Positions 1-10,591 of a stretch of DNA of 64,000 nt are shown here, in pieces. Both the position numbers and the translations under genes were made by a program. Source of the stretch: Kazachstania africana CBS 2517 (taxonomy: Eukaryota > Ascomycota > Saccharomycetes > Saccharomycetales > Saccharomycetaceae); NCBI RefSeq assembly GCF_000304475.1, contig NC_018942.1, forward strand, positions 434,001 to 498,000. Direction: 5' to 3'. Numbering within the stretch: the stretch's first letter is position 1; every line of letters begins with the position of its first letter. The notes under the pieces were generated by a model. That model was not told the DNA's origin. It ran no database searches and saw only the letters and a program-made list of their open reading frames with translations.

Positions 1-1
1 A

Positions 2-289
2 CAACCTAGACAGTCTATATTAACACCAAGGAAAACCGCCGGAGCAAAGCCACTGGTATTTACAAAAGGTGTAGCAAATACATCCAAGAGAGCTACAACA
101 ACCAGTGAGCAAGCATCTAATTCCTACGACGACTTTGCAGATTTCGTATCTAGTCCGTCCCCAAGTTTAGCTCCGGCACCCGTGCAAGAGACTATAACGA
201 CGAAGAACATATCGGATGTAACACGCAACGACAAATCTCTCCCGCCAGGGTTCTCTGCCTCATTATTACAGCCTAACAGGAAAGCCTAA
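2..289 (+). CDS. SCY1: C-terminal end of SCY1-like pseudokinase (partial)
   Basis: An open frame enters from the left edge and stops at TAA 287-289, giving the last 95 residues of a larger protein. The tail is polar and low in complexity, with an acidic-aromatic SYDDFADF motif and a final LPPGFSASLLQPNRKA. There is no kinase domain in view. The assignment rests mainly on gene order: in S. cerevisiae SCY1 (YGL083W) lies just upstream of YGL082W, MPC1, KXD1 and DBP3 in the same orientation as here. Scy1 proteins are catalytically weak N-terminal kinases followed by HEAT repeats, and work in Golgi/endosome clathrin traffic. The short acidic motif would suit an adaptor-binding tail, which is inference. 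Confidence 0.6.
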   Translation, partial: QPRQSILTPRKTAGAKPLVFTKGVANTSKRATTTSEQASNSYDDFADFVSSPSPSLAPAPVQETITTKNISDVTRNDKSLPPGFSASLLQPNRKA

Positions 290-662
290 TGGCCGATCTG
301 TATATATATCACATAAAAATATAACCTCTTATAAACAAACAGACCGATTCATTCCTTTCCACACTTTGAACCTGTCTGCAGGGCTCGAGAAATGCCAAGA
401 ATTTAATCTACCGGCCTTTTCTTTTTTTTTTGGCCAAGACTCCAATTTGGAGTCCAGATCGGGAGAAGTTCGACTATTGAGGAAAGGTTTACCTATTAAG
501 GGAAGTGCACCACTCTAAGGCTGCGCCTGTTAAAATTTTCGAAGTCTCGCTAGGGTTTATCTTCTTTATCTACAAGATATATATATATAAAAAAGAGAAA
601 AGACATATACATGTGAGAATAGTTTCCATTTATAACCAGTTCAAAACACTAACGCCTGAGAT
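290..662. other. Intergenic: SCY1 end to unnamed membrane-protein gene
   Basis: No gene is seen. The stretch has a poly-T tract near 420-431, a perfect 17-bp inverted repeat at 438-454 (GACTCCAA, T, TTGGAGTC), and a TA-rich run near 577-595 that could serve as a TATA element for the gene starting at 663. Confidence 0.5.
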
Positions 663-2642
663 ATGTTACCTGGAGGTAAAATTATCACCGCTGCTCTAGT
701 GACGCTGTCGATCGTTGTAGTATCAGTAAGTTTTATTAGGCTAAAGACCGATGAATCACTATTAAGTATAACCACGAGGAAGATCCCATTTTTTGCATCT
801 CCATCTGCCTCCTTTTCTGTTAAGACCTCGGATTCTATAACTTGGGATAACTATAAAGACTTCATGGAGCCTATTGATTTGGAAAATAGTACTGCTATTT
901 TCAACTCCATATACGCCGCATTAAGACAGGCTGGTTCTGATATTCATCCATTGGGTGTATCCTATTTCCCAGCTGTAATCCCAAAAGGAACTTTGATGTA
1001 TCATGCTGGTGCTCCAGAGATTCCCGAATCATTTGAATGGTTAGCTATGGATCATGAATTTAGTTTCACGTTCGGGGTAAGATCCCAAAAATATGGTAGA
1101 AATGCAACGGGAGGTGACAAATTTCCAGGATTTGGCCCTGGCAAAGACGGTCCTTCGGGAAATAAGCCACCAGGAGGTCTTCCAGGTGGTGGTCAGCGAA
1201 GAGGTAAAAACGGTCCAACGGGGAATCGTCAAAGTAAGAATAATTTCTTAACTTTCAGAGCTACTAAAGATCTGAACAGGTTTCTGTACTTAGATGGTGC
1301 TTCAGCAGCCAAGACAAGTTCTGGTGAAATGGATACACAAAAAATGTTGTCTGACGTCATCAACTGGAAACTTGGTATTAATGATTCAGATGTTGATTCA
1401 TACCACATGATAGAGAGAATGTATGCAGCTAGAATATGTGAGTGGGGTAGACCCTTTGGACTAGATGGTATTATAAGAGTTGAAGTTGGGTTTGAAGTAG
1501 TCCTCTGTGATTTCAACAATGGCGCTACCGAACTAGTCTCTAATGTGAACATTCCTAGTCCAAATTCTGCACTAGGATTACCTGCTCCTGCTAACGTTAC
1601 AAAAGAGAACGGATGGCCACTTGATGACAATGGGAAGATTATCGAGGAAGAACTAACAGATGAACAAAGAGATATTATGGATCAGGAGGATTTCTGGCAA
1701 GAGACCTTATCTCAGTATACCTCAATGCAAGGATTTGATCAAATACGTGCAGGCTTTGTCCATGATAAACGTGATAAGAGAGTTGAACTTGATTATAGAT
1801 ACCTTATTACCGGTATCAATCGTACTTATATCAATCCAGATGCGAACAACAGAAGACTTTTGAATGATGATATGACATGGGAAAAACAACTTGAAATTGT
1901 GAATGACCTTGAAGAAGTTATTTCATATGGATTCGACGCTAGAAAAAGTATTGATTGGCAACAAGTGGAAGATGAAATTGTTGATAAGTTTGCTCCAATG
2001 TTAAAGATGATGCATAAGTTTTTGAACAGTGATTCTGAAACAGAAGAAGGAGAGCTATCGCTATCGGATATAGCATTACAGGTCACCAGATACACATTAA
2101 ATTTTGTGTTAAGATTCACTACAGTTGAGAGCAACGACGAAGAAAGCTCCTCTTCCCTTAAAACATTTGGATCTGGAAGACAGTTTGCTATATTCGAGTA
2201 TGCTAAGCCACTTAGCGTATTAGAGACGCCATCAGATTACTTAATTTGGTCTGCAAATGTTCGCGTGGTGGAAGCAATTGTCGATACTATATATGACATT
2301 CATGAATTACTTCTACCCATTGTTAAAAATAATTTATTTGATAAAGAAGCTGAAGAAGGATATGAGGAAAGTGCTATTGAGTCATCTCGTTCCAAGATCA
2401 ATGCATTAGTAAAACAATTAGATTGGATTGCATTCGATTACAAATGTGACCGTGCTTGTAATTGGGATGAAGTATGTTACACACCTTCGTGGGGTCCTTC
2501 ACCATTAGCGCGTATGGGAGATCCAAACAGCTCCGAAGACTCAAAATTTGGATTCCACTACGATAATGAGAGGGGCAGACAAGTAATAAACAAGACGTTG
2601 AAATGTATTAGTGCTGATTACTTGATCAATAATAGGAAATGA
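663..2642 (+). CDS. Conserved fungal single-pass membrane protein of unknown function
   Basis: A 659-residue protein begins at ATG 663. Residues about 5-25 are hydrophobic (ITAALVTLSIVVVSVSF), a likely signal anchor, and the rest is soluble and acidic. A glycine/proline-rich low-complexity loop lies at about residues 150-190. A cysteine-bearing segment, ARICEWGRPFGLDGI, follows near residue 257, and a further cysteine cluster (CDRACNWDEVC) near residue 600. I recognise the style of a fungal family that may include S. cerevisiae YGR266W, but cannot prove it. S. cerevisiae has no gene between SCY1 and YGL082W, so this is either an ancestral gene lost from that site in Saccharomyces or an insertion here. 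No enzymatic motif is visible. Confidence 0.75.
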   Translation: MLPGGKIITAALVTLSIVVVSVSFIRLKTDESLLSITTRKIPFFASPSASFSVKTSDSITWDNYKDFMEPIDLENSTAIFNSIYAALRQAGSDIHPLGVSYFPAVIPKGTLMYHAGAPEIPESFEWLAMDHEFSFTFGVRSQKYGRNATGGDKFPGFGPGKDGPSGNKPPGGLPGGGQRRGKNGPTGNRQSKNNFLTFRATKDLNRFLYLDGASAAKTSSGEMDTQKMLSDVINWKLGINDSDVDSYHMIERMYAARICEWGRPFGLDGIIRVEVGFEVVLCDFNNGATELVSNVNIPSPNSALGLPAPANVTKENGWPLDDNGKIIEEELTDEQRDIMDQEDFWQETLSQYTSMQGFDQIRAGFVHDKRDKRVELDYRYLITGINRTYINPDANNRRLLNDDMTWEKQLEIVNDLEEVISYGFDARKSIDWQQVEDEIVDKFAPMLKMMHKFLNSDSETEEGELSLSDIALQVTRYTLNFVLRFTTVESNDEESSSSLKTFGSGRQFAIFEYAKPLSVLETPSDYLIWSANVRVVEAIVDTIYDIHELLLPIVKNNLFDKEAEEGYEESAIESSRSKINALVKQLDWIAFDYKCDRACNWDEVCYTPSWGPSPLARMGDPNSSEDSKFGFHYDNERGRQVINKTLKCISADYLINNRK

Positions 2643-2872
2643 TTCAATTTATATACGTAGGTAAGTATAAAGTATATAAAAAACGTATAGCCAACTTTTA
2701 TTACAGTATATCTTTTTCTGACCGTATAGATCTTTCAAATCGTATGGCGGGCGAAATTCGAAGTACGGTGCAATTTAAGGATTGCAAATTATGAAACATA
2801 CAGTATTTCTGAAAGAAAATTATAGGAACTGAAACTACGAGCTGAGTATTAGTGTTGAGATTAGTGTCAAAA

Positions 2873-4087
2873 ATGTGTGCTGAATTTACCACCAAGGATG
2901 CTGAAATTAACGGGCTCGAGCGCACCATTCTACTTCAAAATGGCGACGAATCTACCGCATTGGTTGCTTTAGTCAACGCACTGGTATTGTCGCCGGCATC
3001 AGCGAATATCTCTTCGAGATTGAGACAGTTACTGGAATCAAAAACATCAATTCCACAGGAGGAGTTGGTAGAGACCTTAGCTAATACTGGAATCTCGAAT
3101 CCCAACAGCAGTGTAAATACAAATATACACCAACTACTAGATTACTTACCTCAATTGCAGACAGGGCTTAGCATCAATCCTGAATTCAATGGTTCATTCG
3201 AGGACGGAGTGGAACTATCTCTCTTTAGGCTATATAATGTTGGGATTGTGCATGGATGGATTATAGATAGATTCAACGATCCCATTGCCTATGAACATGT
3301 ATCCAAATATTCGTATGAAGAAGCTCAAAGAGTTCTAATCAAATCATATGATATCAAGAAGGGTAATACACAAGTTAGTAACACTGATGAAATATTAGAG
3401 GATGCTAACTACATCAAATCCTTTTTGGCGAGGACCGTTACGCAATTGACTGACCACGGACTTGCTCATCTAAAGGAAATTTTGGTCGAGAAGTCGTATG
3501 CGGTTCTATACAGAAATAACCAATATTACACCCTACATAAAAATAATGGGGACCTTTTCATATTAGTGACTGATTTGGACCATGAGACAAGAGGTAACTA
3601 TGTATGGAAATCATTGAAGAGTGTAAATGGGTTGGATGACACCTACTATACGGGTGATTTCATCCCTGCGTCTCTGCAGCACCCAGCAAAAAACGATAAT
3701 AGAAGGATCGAGCAAGTAATGTCCAATCCTTTCGATGACACACACGAGGAAGTGAACCTAGGAAGAAATGGATACGACAATGCAATGAGCCACCAAGTCG
3801 AAGATGACGAAGAGTTAGCAAGAAGATTGCAAGAAGAAGAAGACAGAGAAGCTGCTGGTGAGATACAACATGACTACCTGGCAAGACAGCGTGCTAATAG
3901 AAGAAGAGCACAGGAGTCTAGGGCGAATAACCGTGCTGGAGCTAAGAAGAGTAACAGAATCAGTAGAATGCTGCATGGAAATAAAAACCCACACGCCACC
4001 AGCGACGATGGTAGCGTCGAGCCAGAATCTAGAAACACTTCTTCTAGGAAAAGAGACAAGGTGAAAGACAAATGTGTTCTAATGTAA
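2873..4087 (+). CDS. MINDY-family deubiquitinase homologue, probably inactive, with CaaX end
   Basis: This 404-residue protein matches the MINDY (FAM63) family, the orthologue of S. cerevisiae YGL082W, whose paralogue MIY1 trims K48 ubiquitin chains. I start it at ATG 2873 because MCAEFTTKDAEING aligns with family N-termini; a GTG 21 bases upstream is not a credible start. The active-site loop reads LLQNGDESTALVAL. The family Gln is kept (Q22), but the catalytic Cys position is Thr28. The family catalytic His segment (RNxHF) reads RNNQYYTL, with Gln217. An acidic ELARRLQEEED segment near residue 315 resembles ubiquitin-interacting motifs. A basic tail ends in CVLM, a CaaX box for lipid attachment. 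Binding of ubiquitin at a membrane without cleavage is the likely role, by inference. Confidence 0.85.
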   Translation: MCAEFTTKDAEINGLERTILLQNGDESTALVALVNALVLSPASANISSRLRQLLESKTSIPQEELVETLANTGISNPNSSVNTNIHQLLDYLPQLQTGLSINPEFNGSFEDGVELSLFRLYNVGIVHGWIIDRFNDPIAYEHVSKYSYEEAQRVLIKSYDIKKGNTQVSNTDEILEDANYIKSFLARTVTQLTDHGLAHLKEILVEKSYAVLYRNNQYYTLHKNNGDLFILVTDLDHETRGNYVWKSLKSVNGLDDTYYTGDFIPASLQHPAKNDNRRIEQVMSNPFDDTHEEVNLGRNGYDNAMSHQVEDDEELARRLQEEEDREAAGEIQHDYLARQRANRRRAQESRANNRAGAKKSNRISRMLHGNKNPHATSDDGSVEPESRNTSSRKRDKVKDKCVLM

Positions 4088-4436
4088 TCATAAGAAAGTC
4101 CAGATTGACTAAAACTGTATATACTGATAGATACGCGTTATAATCAACTCTAATATGACTAACAATCATAAGTACATTTATTTCGTTTCGTGCGATTGTG
4201 AAAGCGAAGCCGGGGACTCGAAGGATCATAAGGTCATGGGAGAATTCGTACTTCTCAGAAAAGTTGTGCCTCAGTTCATCTTCTAATGGTCACAGCTCAT
4301 TTACTATCGTTTTTTCCAACTGTTCCAAACTTATTAAAGAAGAGAGTGGAACAAGATAGTGGCTACATATACATATTGGAATAGTCTCTTATTACCCAAA
4401 CGGCAATTATTTATTAGTTCCCTTTTTTAATAGACG
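4088..4436. other. Intergenic: MINDY gene to MPC1
   Basis: About 350 bases with no gene or recognisable repeat. It holds the 3' end of the MINDY gene and the MPC1 promoter. Confidence 0.4.
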
Positions 4437-4826
4437 ATGTCTCAACCGGTACAACGTGCAGCTGTACGTTCAGTTCTTCAGAAATACATCAACAAAGAGA
4501 CTTTGAAATATGTGTTTACCACCCATTTTTGGGGTCCAGTTTCTAATTTCGGTATTCCAATTGCTGCGTTGTATGATTTAAAGAAGGATCCAACTCTGAT
4601 TTCAGGTCCGATGACCTTTGCTTTAATTGCATATTCCGGTGTCTTCATGAAGTATGCTCTGGCAGTAACACCAAAGAATTTTCTGCTTTTTGGTTGCCAT
4701 TTTGTCAACGAGGCTGCACAATTAAGTCAAGCTTACAGATTTATTGACTTCTCACTGAAATCTGATGAACAGAAGGCTGCCATTCAAAGTAAATATGCAG
4801 ATGAAGCTGCCAGGAAGGATTCATAG
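4437..4826 (+). CDS. MPC1: Mitochondrial pyruvate carrier subunit 1
   Basis: The 129-residue product matches Mpc1 (S. cerevisiae YGL080W, 130 residues). Mpc1 is the common subunit of the heterodimeric carrier that moves pyruvate across the inner mitochondrial membrane. The family signature is visible: THFWGPVSNFGIPIAALYDL in the first helix region, then a second hydrophobic helix (ISGPMTFALIAYSGVFMKYAL) and CHFVNEAAQLSQAYRF. There is no cleavable presequence, as is usual. It keeps its S. cerevisiae position between YGL082W and KXD1. The partner subunit (MPC2/MPC3) is not in this window. Confidence 0.95.
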   Translation: MSQPVQRAAVRSVLQKYINKETLKYVFTTHFWGPVSNFGIPIAALYDLKKDPTLISGPMTFALIAYSGVFMKYALAVTPKNFLLFGCHFVNEAAQLSQAYRFIDFSLKSDEQKAAIQSKYADEAARKDS

Positions 4827-4970
4827 GGTATATATTAATTCTGTAAATAAAATTCGAATACTTTGACCCACGTAAATATACTTTCACTTCAACTATATAA
4901 AAATGAAAATTGGTTTTACGAAAAAATAAAGAGTCTTCTAAGTCAGGTTTGTATAACGTAGACGAAAGTA

Positions 4971-5630
4971 ATGTCCAATGGAACGAGGGACGACCATAAT
5001 GAGGGAGTGACTGAGTTTAATGTAGGACGAACGCAAACACCTAGCATTGACTCACAAGCTTACGCCATTCCAATAACGGACGAGTTCATGTCCCAATTGT
5101 CTGATTCTCATACATCTAGTAGCGAAGAGGCCAATGAAAGCGATGAGGTATCTCCAAGATCAAGTGGCAATTCAAGTACTAACGATGAATTTTTGGATGA
5201 GATAGTCCCAGAAACCACCAATACTTTATTTATGGATACGCAAGATCCAGGTGCCATGATTGATGTGCCGAAATATATCTATGATTCGTTGACGCAAGCT
5301 TTAGAGTCAGTGAACTTCTCTGAATCAGTTGCATTACAGACTAAATTATCTGCCGTGATAAATTCCAAAAGTTTAGAATTGAAACAGTTGATAGATGAAG
5401 CTAATGAAAAACTAAGTCATTTGAGGGTAAGATACCAAAGAGGCATAGCGACTTCACAAAATATTAAAGCCAACTTGAATTACTCTAAAGAGAAGATTAA
5501 AAAAATAAATAGCTTGCTGAGTGTAGATTTCCCAATTGAATTCAATCAAGCTAGAGACAAAATATTAGAAAGGCAACTCGATGACGAGGAAGAGGGGGAC
5601 GATCGAGATAACGGCAGCAATAAAACGTAG
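4971..5630 (+). CDS. KXD1: BLOC-1-like complex subunit KxDL
   Basis: The 219-residue protein has the same size as S. cerevisiae Kxd1 (YGL079W, 218) and lies in the same slot between MPC1 and DBP3. The first half is acidic, Ser-rich and disordered. Residues about 95-200 are a helical coiled-coil stretch (DSLTQALESVNFSESVALQT, then SHLRVRYQRGIATSQNIKAN), as expected for a KxDL subunit of the yeast BLOC-1 complex on endosomes, which recruits the Rab5 GAP Msb3. Its 3' end faces the 3' end of DBP3 with only 73 bases between. Confidence 0.85.
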   Translation: MSNGTRDDHNEGVTEFNVGRTQTPSIDSQAYAIPITDEFMSQLSDSHTSSSEEANESDEVSPRSSGNSSTNDEFLDEIVPETTNTLFMDTQDPGAMIDVPKYIYDSLTQALESVNFSESVALQTKLSAVINSKSLELKQLIDEANEKLSHLRVRYQRGIATSQNIKANLNYSKEKIKKINSLLSVDFPIEFNQARDKILERQLDDEEEGDDRDNGSNKT

Positions 5631-5703
5631 GAGAAAAAGTGTTCTGAAATAATCTACAAATACATAATATATACAAAGATGAGTGTCAAAATATTAAAAT
5701 ACA

Positions 5704-7239
5704 TTAATCAAATGTAATCTTCTTTGGTTTCTTCGTCATATCAACATCCTTGTAGAAGGCGCCATAAGCACCATGTTCCTTTTTCTTGGTGTGAGTACCA
5801 AATTTAATTAAATCTTCTGGAACAGGTTGGTTAGCACCGTTTAGGACATTGACCAATGCACCGGCCAAATGCTTTTCTTGTTCAGTGAATAAGGTATGAG
5901 CAACACCGGTCTGGCCAGCTCTACCGGTTCTACCAATTCTATGAACATAGTCTTCAACAGTCAATGGGAATGTTAAGTTGATAACAGTCTTAACATTTGG
6001 AATATCTAAACCTCTGGCAGCAACATCAGTAGCTAATAATAAACTGGATTTACCTTGCTTGAAGTCATTTAAAGCTTGAGTTCTTTGTTGTTGTGATAAA
6101 TCACCATGAATTGCAGCGACATCGTAACCGTTATATCTTAAATTTCTTTCCACACGCGCAGCTTCCTTCTTATACAATGCAAAGATCAAAACTTTATCGT
6201 TCTTCTTGGCACCACCTTGATATTTCTTTAATAAATCCAACAATTTTCTTTCCTTTGTATGTGGTTCGACAACTTCGACAATTTGTGTAATTCTCTTGTT
6301 GGCAGTTAATTCATCTCTGTTACCAATAGAAACCTTAACTGGGTCTCTCATGAAAGTAGAAGCCAATTCACGGACTTCCTTTGGCCATGTGGCAGTAAAC
6401 ATAAGAGTTTGTCTGTTAGCTCTATTGCCGTTAGTCTCTTTGATAATATTCTTGATATCTTCTTCGAAACCCTTTTCTAACATTCTATCAGCTTCATCAA
6501 GGACCAGGTATTGAACCTTAGAGAGGTTAACAGAGCCTTCTTGAATCAAATCTAACAATCTACCAGGGGTAGCAACAACGACTTGAGATCTGCGCAATTG
6601 TTTTCTTTGTTCATCCTTTGGAACACCACCGTAGATGCAACAACATTCTAGGCCGACTTTGTCAGTTAAAATGATCAAGTTGTCGTAAATTTGAGAGGCT
6701 AATTCTCTAGTTGGGGAAATGACTAGAACGCTGATATCCTTTTTATTCGAGCTTGAAACAAGACTGTGGATGGCTGGAACACCGAAAGCAAAAGTTTTAC
6801 CTGAACCAGTTTCTGCAACACCGATAACATCTTTACCTGCTAGTAAGTATGGCCATGAGGCAGCTTGAATTGGAGTTGGCTTGGGAAACTTGGAGATCTC
6901 TTTTTGAATGGTACCTTCTAAAGAGACATGGGAGAATGAAAGTAAAGGACGTAAATTTAATTTTTGTGGGTCTTCAACAGTAACCTCATTTTCCTTATAG
7001 AAAGCATCAATTTCAGCTTGTGGGACTTTTAACAAATCTTCATTTTGGGCAACATCGTTTGAAGCATCGACAACTTTTTCAACAGATTCAGAGCTCTTTT
7101 CCTTCTTTTCCTTCTTTGATTTCTTTTCCTTCTTATCTTTCTTTGATTTCTTGTCCTTCTTATGTTTCTTCTTCTTTTCTACTAATTCAACATCATCTTG
7201 AACCTTTCTCTTCTTTTCTTTGAGTTCCACTTCAGTCAT
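5704..7239 (-). CDS. DBP3: DEAD-box RNA helicase Dbp3, 60S ribosome assembly
   Basis: A 511-residue ATP-dependent RNA helicase. The N-terminus is the lysine-rich repeat typical of Dbp3 ([19 protein letters not shown]), a nucleolar targeting tail. Helicase motifs are all intact: TPIQAASWP (Q motif), AETGSGKT at 142-149, PTREL, TPGRL, DEAD at 248-251, TAT at 282-284, and HRIGRTGR near residue 435. In S. cerevisiae (YGL078C, 523 residues) the protein acts in early pre-60S rRNA processing and helps expose sites for snoRNA-guided methylation. The promoter carries the paired PAC and RRPE elements of ribosome-biogenesis genes. HNM1, which lies between DBP3 and RPL7A in S. cerevisiae, is absent here. 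Confidence 0.97.
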   Translation of the reverse strand: MTEVELKEKKRKVQDDVELVEKKKKHKKDKKSKKDKKEKKSKKEKKEKSSESVEKVVDASNDVAQNEDLLKVPQAEIDAFYKENEVTVEDPQKLNLRPLLSFSHVSLEGTIQKEISKFPKPTPIQAASWPYLLAGKDVIGVAETGSGKTFAFGVPAIHSLVSSSNKKDISVLVISPTRELASQIYDNLIILTDKVGLECCCIYGGVPKDEQRKQLRRSQVVVATPGRLLDLIQEGSVNLSKVQYLVLDEADRMLEKGFEEDIKNIIKETNGNRANRQTLMFTATWPKEVRELASTFMRDPVKVSIGNRDELTANKRITQIVEVVEPHTKERKLLDLLKKYQGGAKKNDKVLIFALYKKEAARVERNLRYNGYDVAAIHGDLSQQQRTQALNDFKQGKSSLLLATDVAARGLDIPNVKTVINLTFPLTVEDYVHRIGRTGRAGQTGVAHTLFTEQEKHLAGALVNVLNGANQPVPEDLIKFGTHTKKKEHGAYGAFYKDVDMTKKPKKITFD

Positions 7240-7565
7240 CTTTCACCACTTGATTTCTTTATGGAGTTATATATGTTATATAAATTAATAAACTACTAGT
7301 AAGTAGTATTATTTAAATGAACTTGCGATGAGCATTGCGTAAAAAAATTTTTCAATTTCTTTCTTTTTCCCGGCATAGCAGAAAAAACGATTTTAATACA
7401 AATAATAATTGTTAAACTATAAAGAGACAGATATACAAATGAATATAAAGATAGTCAGAGCCATGTTAGAATGCTTCTTACGGGTTGAAAAAAAGTGAAG
7501 GGGATATTAAACTATACATAAAATAAAAAGGAATATACAGCGACGGTAATCTTTTTAAATTAAGT
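7240..7565. other. Intergenic: DBP3 promoter and RPL7 3' end
   Basis: Contains the DBP3 upstream elements at 7325-7352 and the RPL7 terminator region. There is no gene where S. cerevisiae has HNM1, and no visible HNM1 remnant. Confidence 0.5.
7325..7352 (-). promoter_or_regulatory. PAC and RRPE elements upstream of DBP3
   Basis: GCGATGAGC at 7325-7333 is a perfect PAC site (bound by Dot6/Tod6), and AAAAATTTTT at 7343-7352 is an RRPE (bound by Stb3). They lie about 90-115 bases upstream of the DBP3 ATG. The pair in this order and spacing is the hallmark of yeast ribosome-biogenesis promoters controlled by TORC1 and growth rate. Confidence 0.8.
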
Positions 7566-9019
<1,454 letters not shown>

Positions 9020-9276
9020 TGTCAATTGATTAGTCTTGTGGTTTTATGTAAATTAAGAATTAGAAGATACAATCAAAGAATGAAAATATGTAAGTTTATA
9101 TAATCGGTGGAAATCGCTCGACCAGATGGAAAACTGAAAAAAAAAGTTGGCAGAAGAACTTGCGTCTATCTTTTTTTGTTTGCGGATGCAATTTTTCAAT
9201 TTGTATTTTTTGTTGAAATTTTTTTGGGTAACCAACGCAAGATGAATGGGTGGACACAACGAAAACAGTCAAACAA

Positions 9277-9318
9277 GTGCATGGGTGTTGCAAAGTGAAA
9301 AACCCAATACCCATCCAA
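9277..9318. promoter_or_regulatory. Two Rap1-like sites upstream of RPL7
   Basis: GTGCATGGGTGT at 9277-9288 and AATACCCATCCAA at 9306-9318 are close to the Rap1 consensus ACACCCRYACAY in opposite orientations. They lie 260-300 bases upstream of the RPL7 ATG, the usual place and pairing for Rap1 in yeast ribosomal protein promoters. A third GGGTGGAC core sits at 9248-9255. These are inferred from consensus only. Confidence 0.55.
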
Positions 9319-9417
9319 ACGTTGGTGCAATGATGGCATTATCCCATTCTGGGCAAAGTGTAAAGAGACAAGAGGAAGATTGTACAGATTTTTTATATCA
9401 GTGGTAGTTAATAACAG

Positions 9418-9517
9418 TATGATCAGCCCCGAAAGATGGTTAACGTAGTAGACATCATCGCAAAAATGCTAGTCACTAATTTGGTATGCCGAAATGGCAC
9501 GTATCATCACTTTATAC
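9418..9517 (-). ncRNA. snR39B: C/D box snoRNA snR39B
   Basis: The C box GTGATGA is at 9504-9510 and the D box CTGA at 9423-9426 on the minus strand. The guide AACCATCTTTCGGGG abuts the D box. It targets the same 25S segment as the intronic snR39 but is shifted by two bases, so the fifth nucleotide from the D box pairs with the G of CCCGAAAG, matching Gm805. S. cerevisiae also has SNR39B beside RPL7A, so both family and position agree. Unlike snR39 it lies outside any gene and should have its own promoter and be cut from a precursor, probably by Rnt1. Confidence 0.9.
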
Positions 9518-9760
9518 TGTTTATTACTAGCTTTTCCAAAATAACACTAAATATAAGGAAAGCCAGGGTCTGTGCCCTCACTAGACCGCGGATATACTTA
9601 TCGCAGGTTCTCTTCAAATGAAGAAGAGAAACTTTGACGGATCTACAAATAAATTATCTCGTTCTTTTTATATGGAAATAAAAAAGTTTTCTCTCAAGGA
9701 AAAAAAAAACTTTTCTGCGCGACGGGCGGCTAGACAGAAAGAGAGATACAAAATTTTTAG

Positions 9761-9769
9761 TTAGGGTTT
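9761..9769 (-). promoter_or_regulatory. Tbf1-like site upstream of snR39B
   Basis: TTAGGGTTT is the reverse of ARCCCTAA, the Tbf1 site that marks independently transcribed yeast snoRNA genes. It lies about 245 bases upstream of the mature snR39B 5' end, which leaves room for a TATA element and a 5' leader cut by Rnt1. Assignment is by consensus only. Confidence 0.45.
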
Positions 9770-9826
9770 CCAAAGAATATTTATATGAAGAGATGAACAA
9801 CTCTCTGTTACATGAAGAATTTACAG

Positions 9827-10591
9827 TTATATGCCAAATATCTTGTTGTAGGCTTCTATGTCTTGTTCTGACATCTTGTAGTTGTTTGATGTTGAGAAAT
9901 CATGCACATTCCAAACAATTCTGCTTATGAAACTCGTACCATCAATATTCGACCAAGTTATGGCTGTAAATACATAATATAGCAAGATAACAACCAGTAT
10001 CAGGGTTATGCCACATAGTATAATGAACGATTTTATGTTAGGATTCAATATAGATTCTTTCGTTTGTTTGATGCCACTGTTGCGAGTGGCATGGTTGTTA
10101 TTATTGTTTACGTATTTCTGCAAATTTGCAATCAATTTTGATTGTTCTGCTAATTGTTTTCGACATTCGATTATAATAAATTCATTATCTACATCACTGC
10201 TGCTTCCGTCTCTAGATCGTTTCTCTACAGTCTCTTTATAAAATTTAAACTCCTTTTCAATAATTTCGAATTTTTCTTTGTAATAATTGATCTTTTCATT
10301 TAATCTCAAGATTTCTTGCTCTTTCTCCTTCATATCATCATTCTTGTCCGTAGCTACCAATTGAGTGAAAGTAACGCCGATCAAATCATCCAAAAATTGA
10401 TCCAGTACCAATTTGTAAATCTTATGGAACGGTTTATCATTAGCAAATTGTTTAATCACATTCAATTTCGTGTCATTCAAAAGTATATCCTTCCCCTTGA
10501 CAGAATTAATCAGTTTAGGCAATTCATTTCCATAGATATGGTCTCTCGACTTGACATCTATCTGGTCCCAATACTTATCCACTTTCGACAT
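9827..10591 (-). CDS. MPS2: Spindle pole body / nuclear envelope protein Mps2
   Basis: A 254-residue protein between RPL7/snR39B and HSF1, the MPS2 (YGL075C) slot. I start it at ATG 10591 (MSKVDKYWDQID); an upstream TTG at 10624 is not credible. The N-terminal DHIYGNELPKLI resembles the FIYGKDLPKLI of S. cerevisiae Mps2. A coiled coil follows (about residues 85-155). One membrane helix (SFIILCGITLILVVILLYYV) lies near residue 190, and the protein ends YNKIFGI, as Mps2 ends in VFGI. Mps2 anchors the duplicating spindle pole body in the nuclear envelope with Bbp1 and the SUN protein Mps3. It is shorter than the S. cerevisiae protein (387), lacking much of the middle. Confidence 0.85.
   Translation of the reverse strand: MSKVDKYWDQIDVKSRDHIYGNELPKLINSVKGKDILLNDTKLNVIKQFANDKPFHKIYKLVLDQFLDDLIGVTFTQLVATDKNDDMKEKEQEILRLNEKINYYKEKFEIIEKEFKFYKETVEKRSRDGSSSDVDNEFIIIECRKQLAEQSKLIANLQKYVNNNNNHATRNSGIKQTKESILNPNIKSFIILCGITLILVVILLYYVFTAITWSNIDGTSFISRIVWNVHDFSTSNNYKMSEQDIEAYNKIFGI

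Larger units (their letters stand above)
9020..9826. other. Intergenic: RPL7 promoter, snR39B and its promoter
   Basis: Holds the RPL7 promoter with Rap1-like sites (9277-9318), the independently transcribed snR39B (9418-9517), and its upstream region with a Tbf1-like site at 9761-9769. No protein gene is seen. Confidence 0.6.

Noticed and set aside
505..699. 64-codon frame overlapping the start of the gene at 663
   Set aside because: No ATG at its start (GTG), low complexity, and it overlaps the anchor of a much better gene.
4478..4708. Antisense frames inside MPC1 and other genes
   Set aside because: They are shadows of strongly conserved coding sequence on the other strand.
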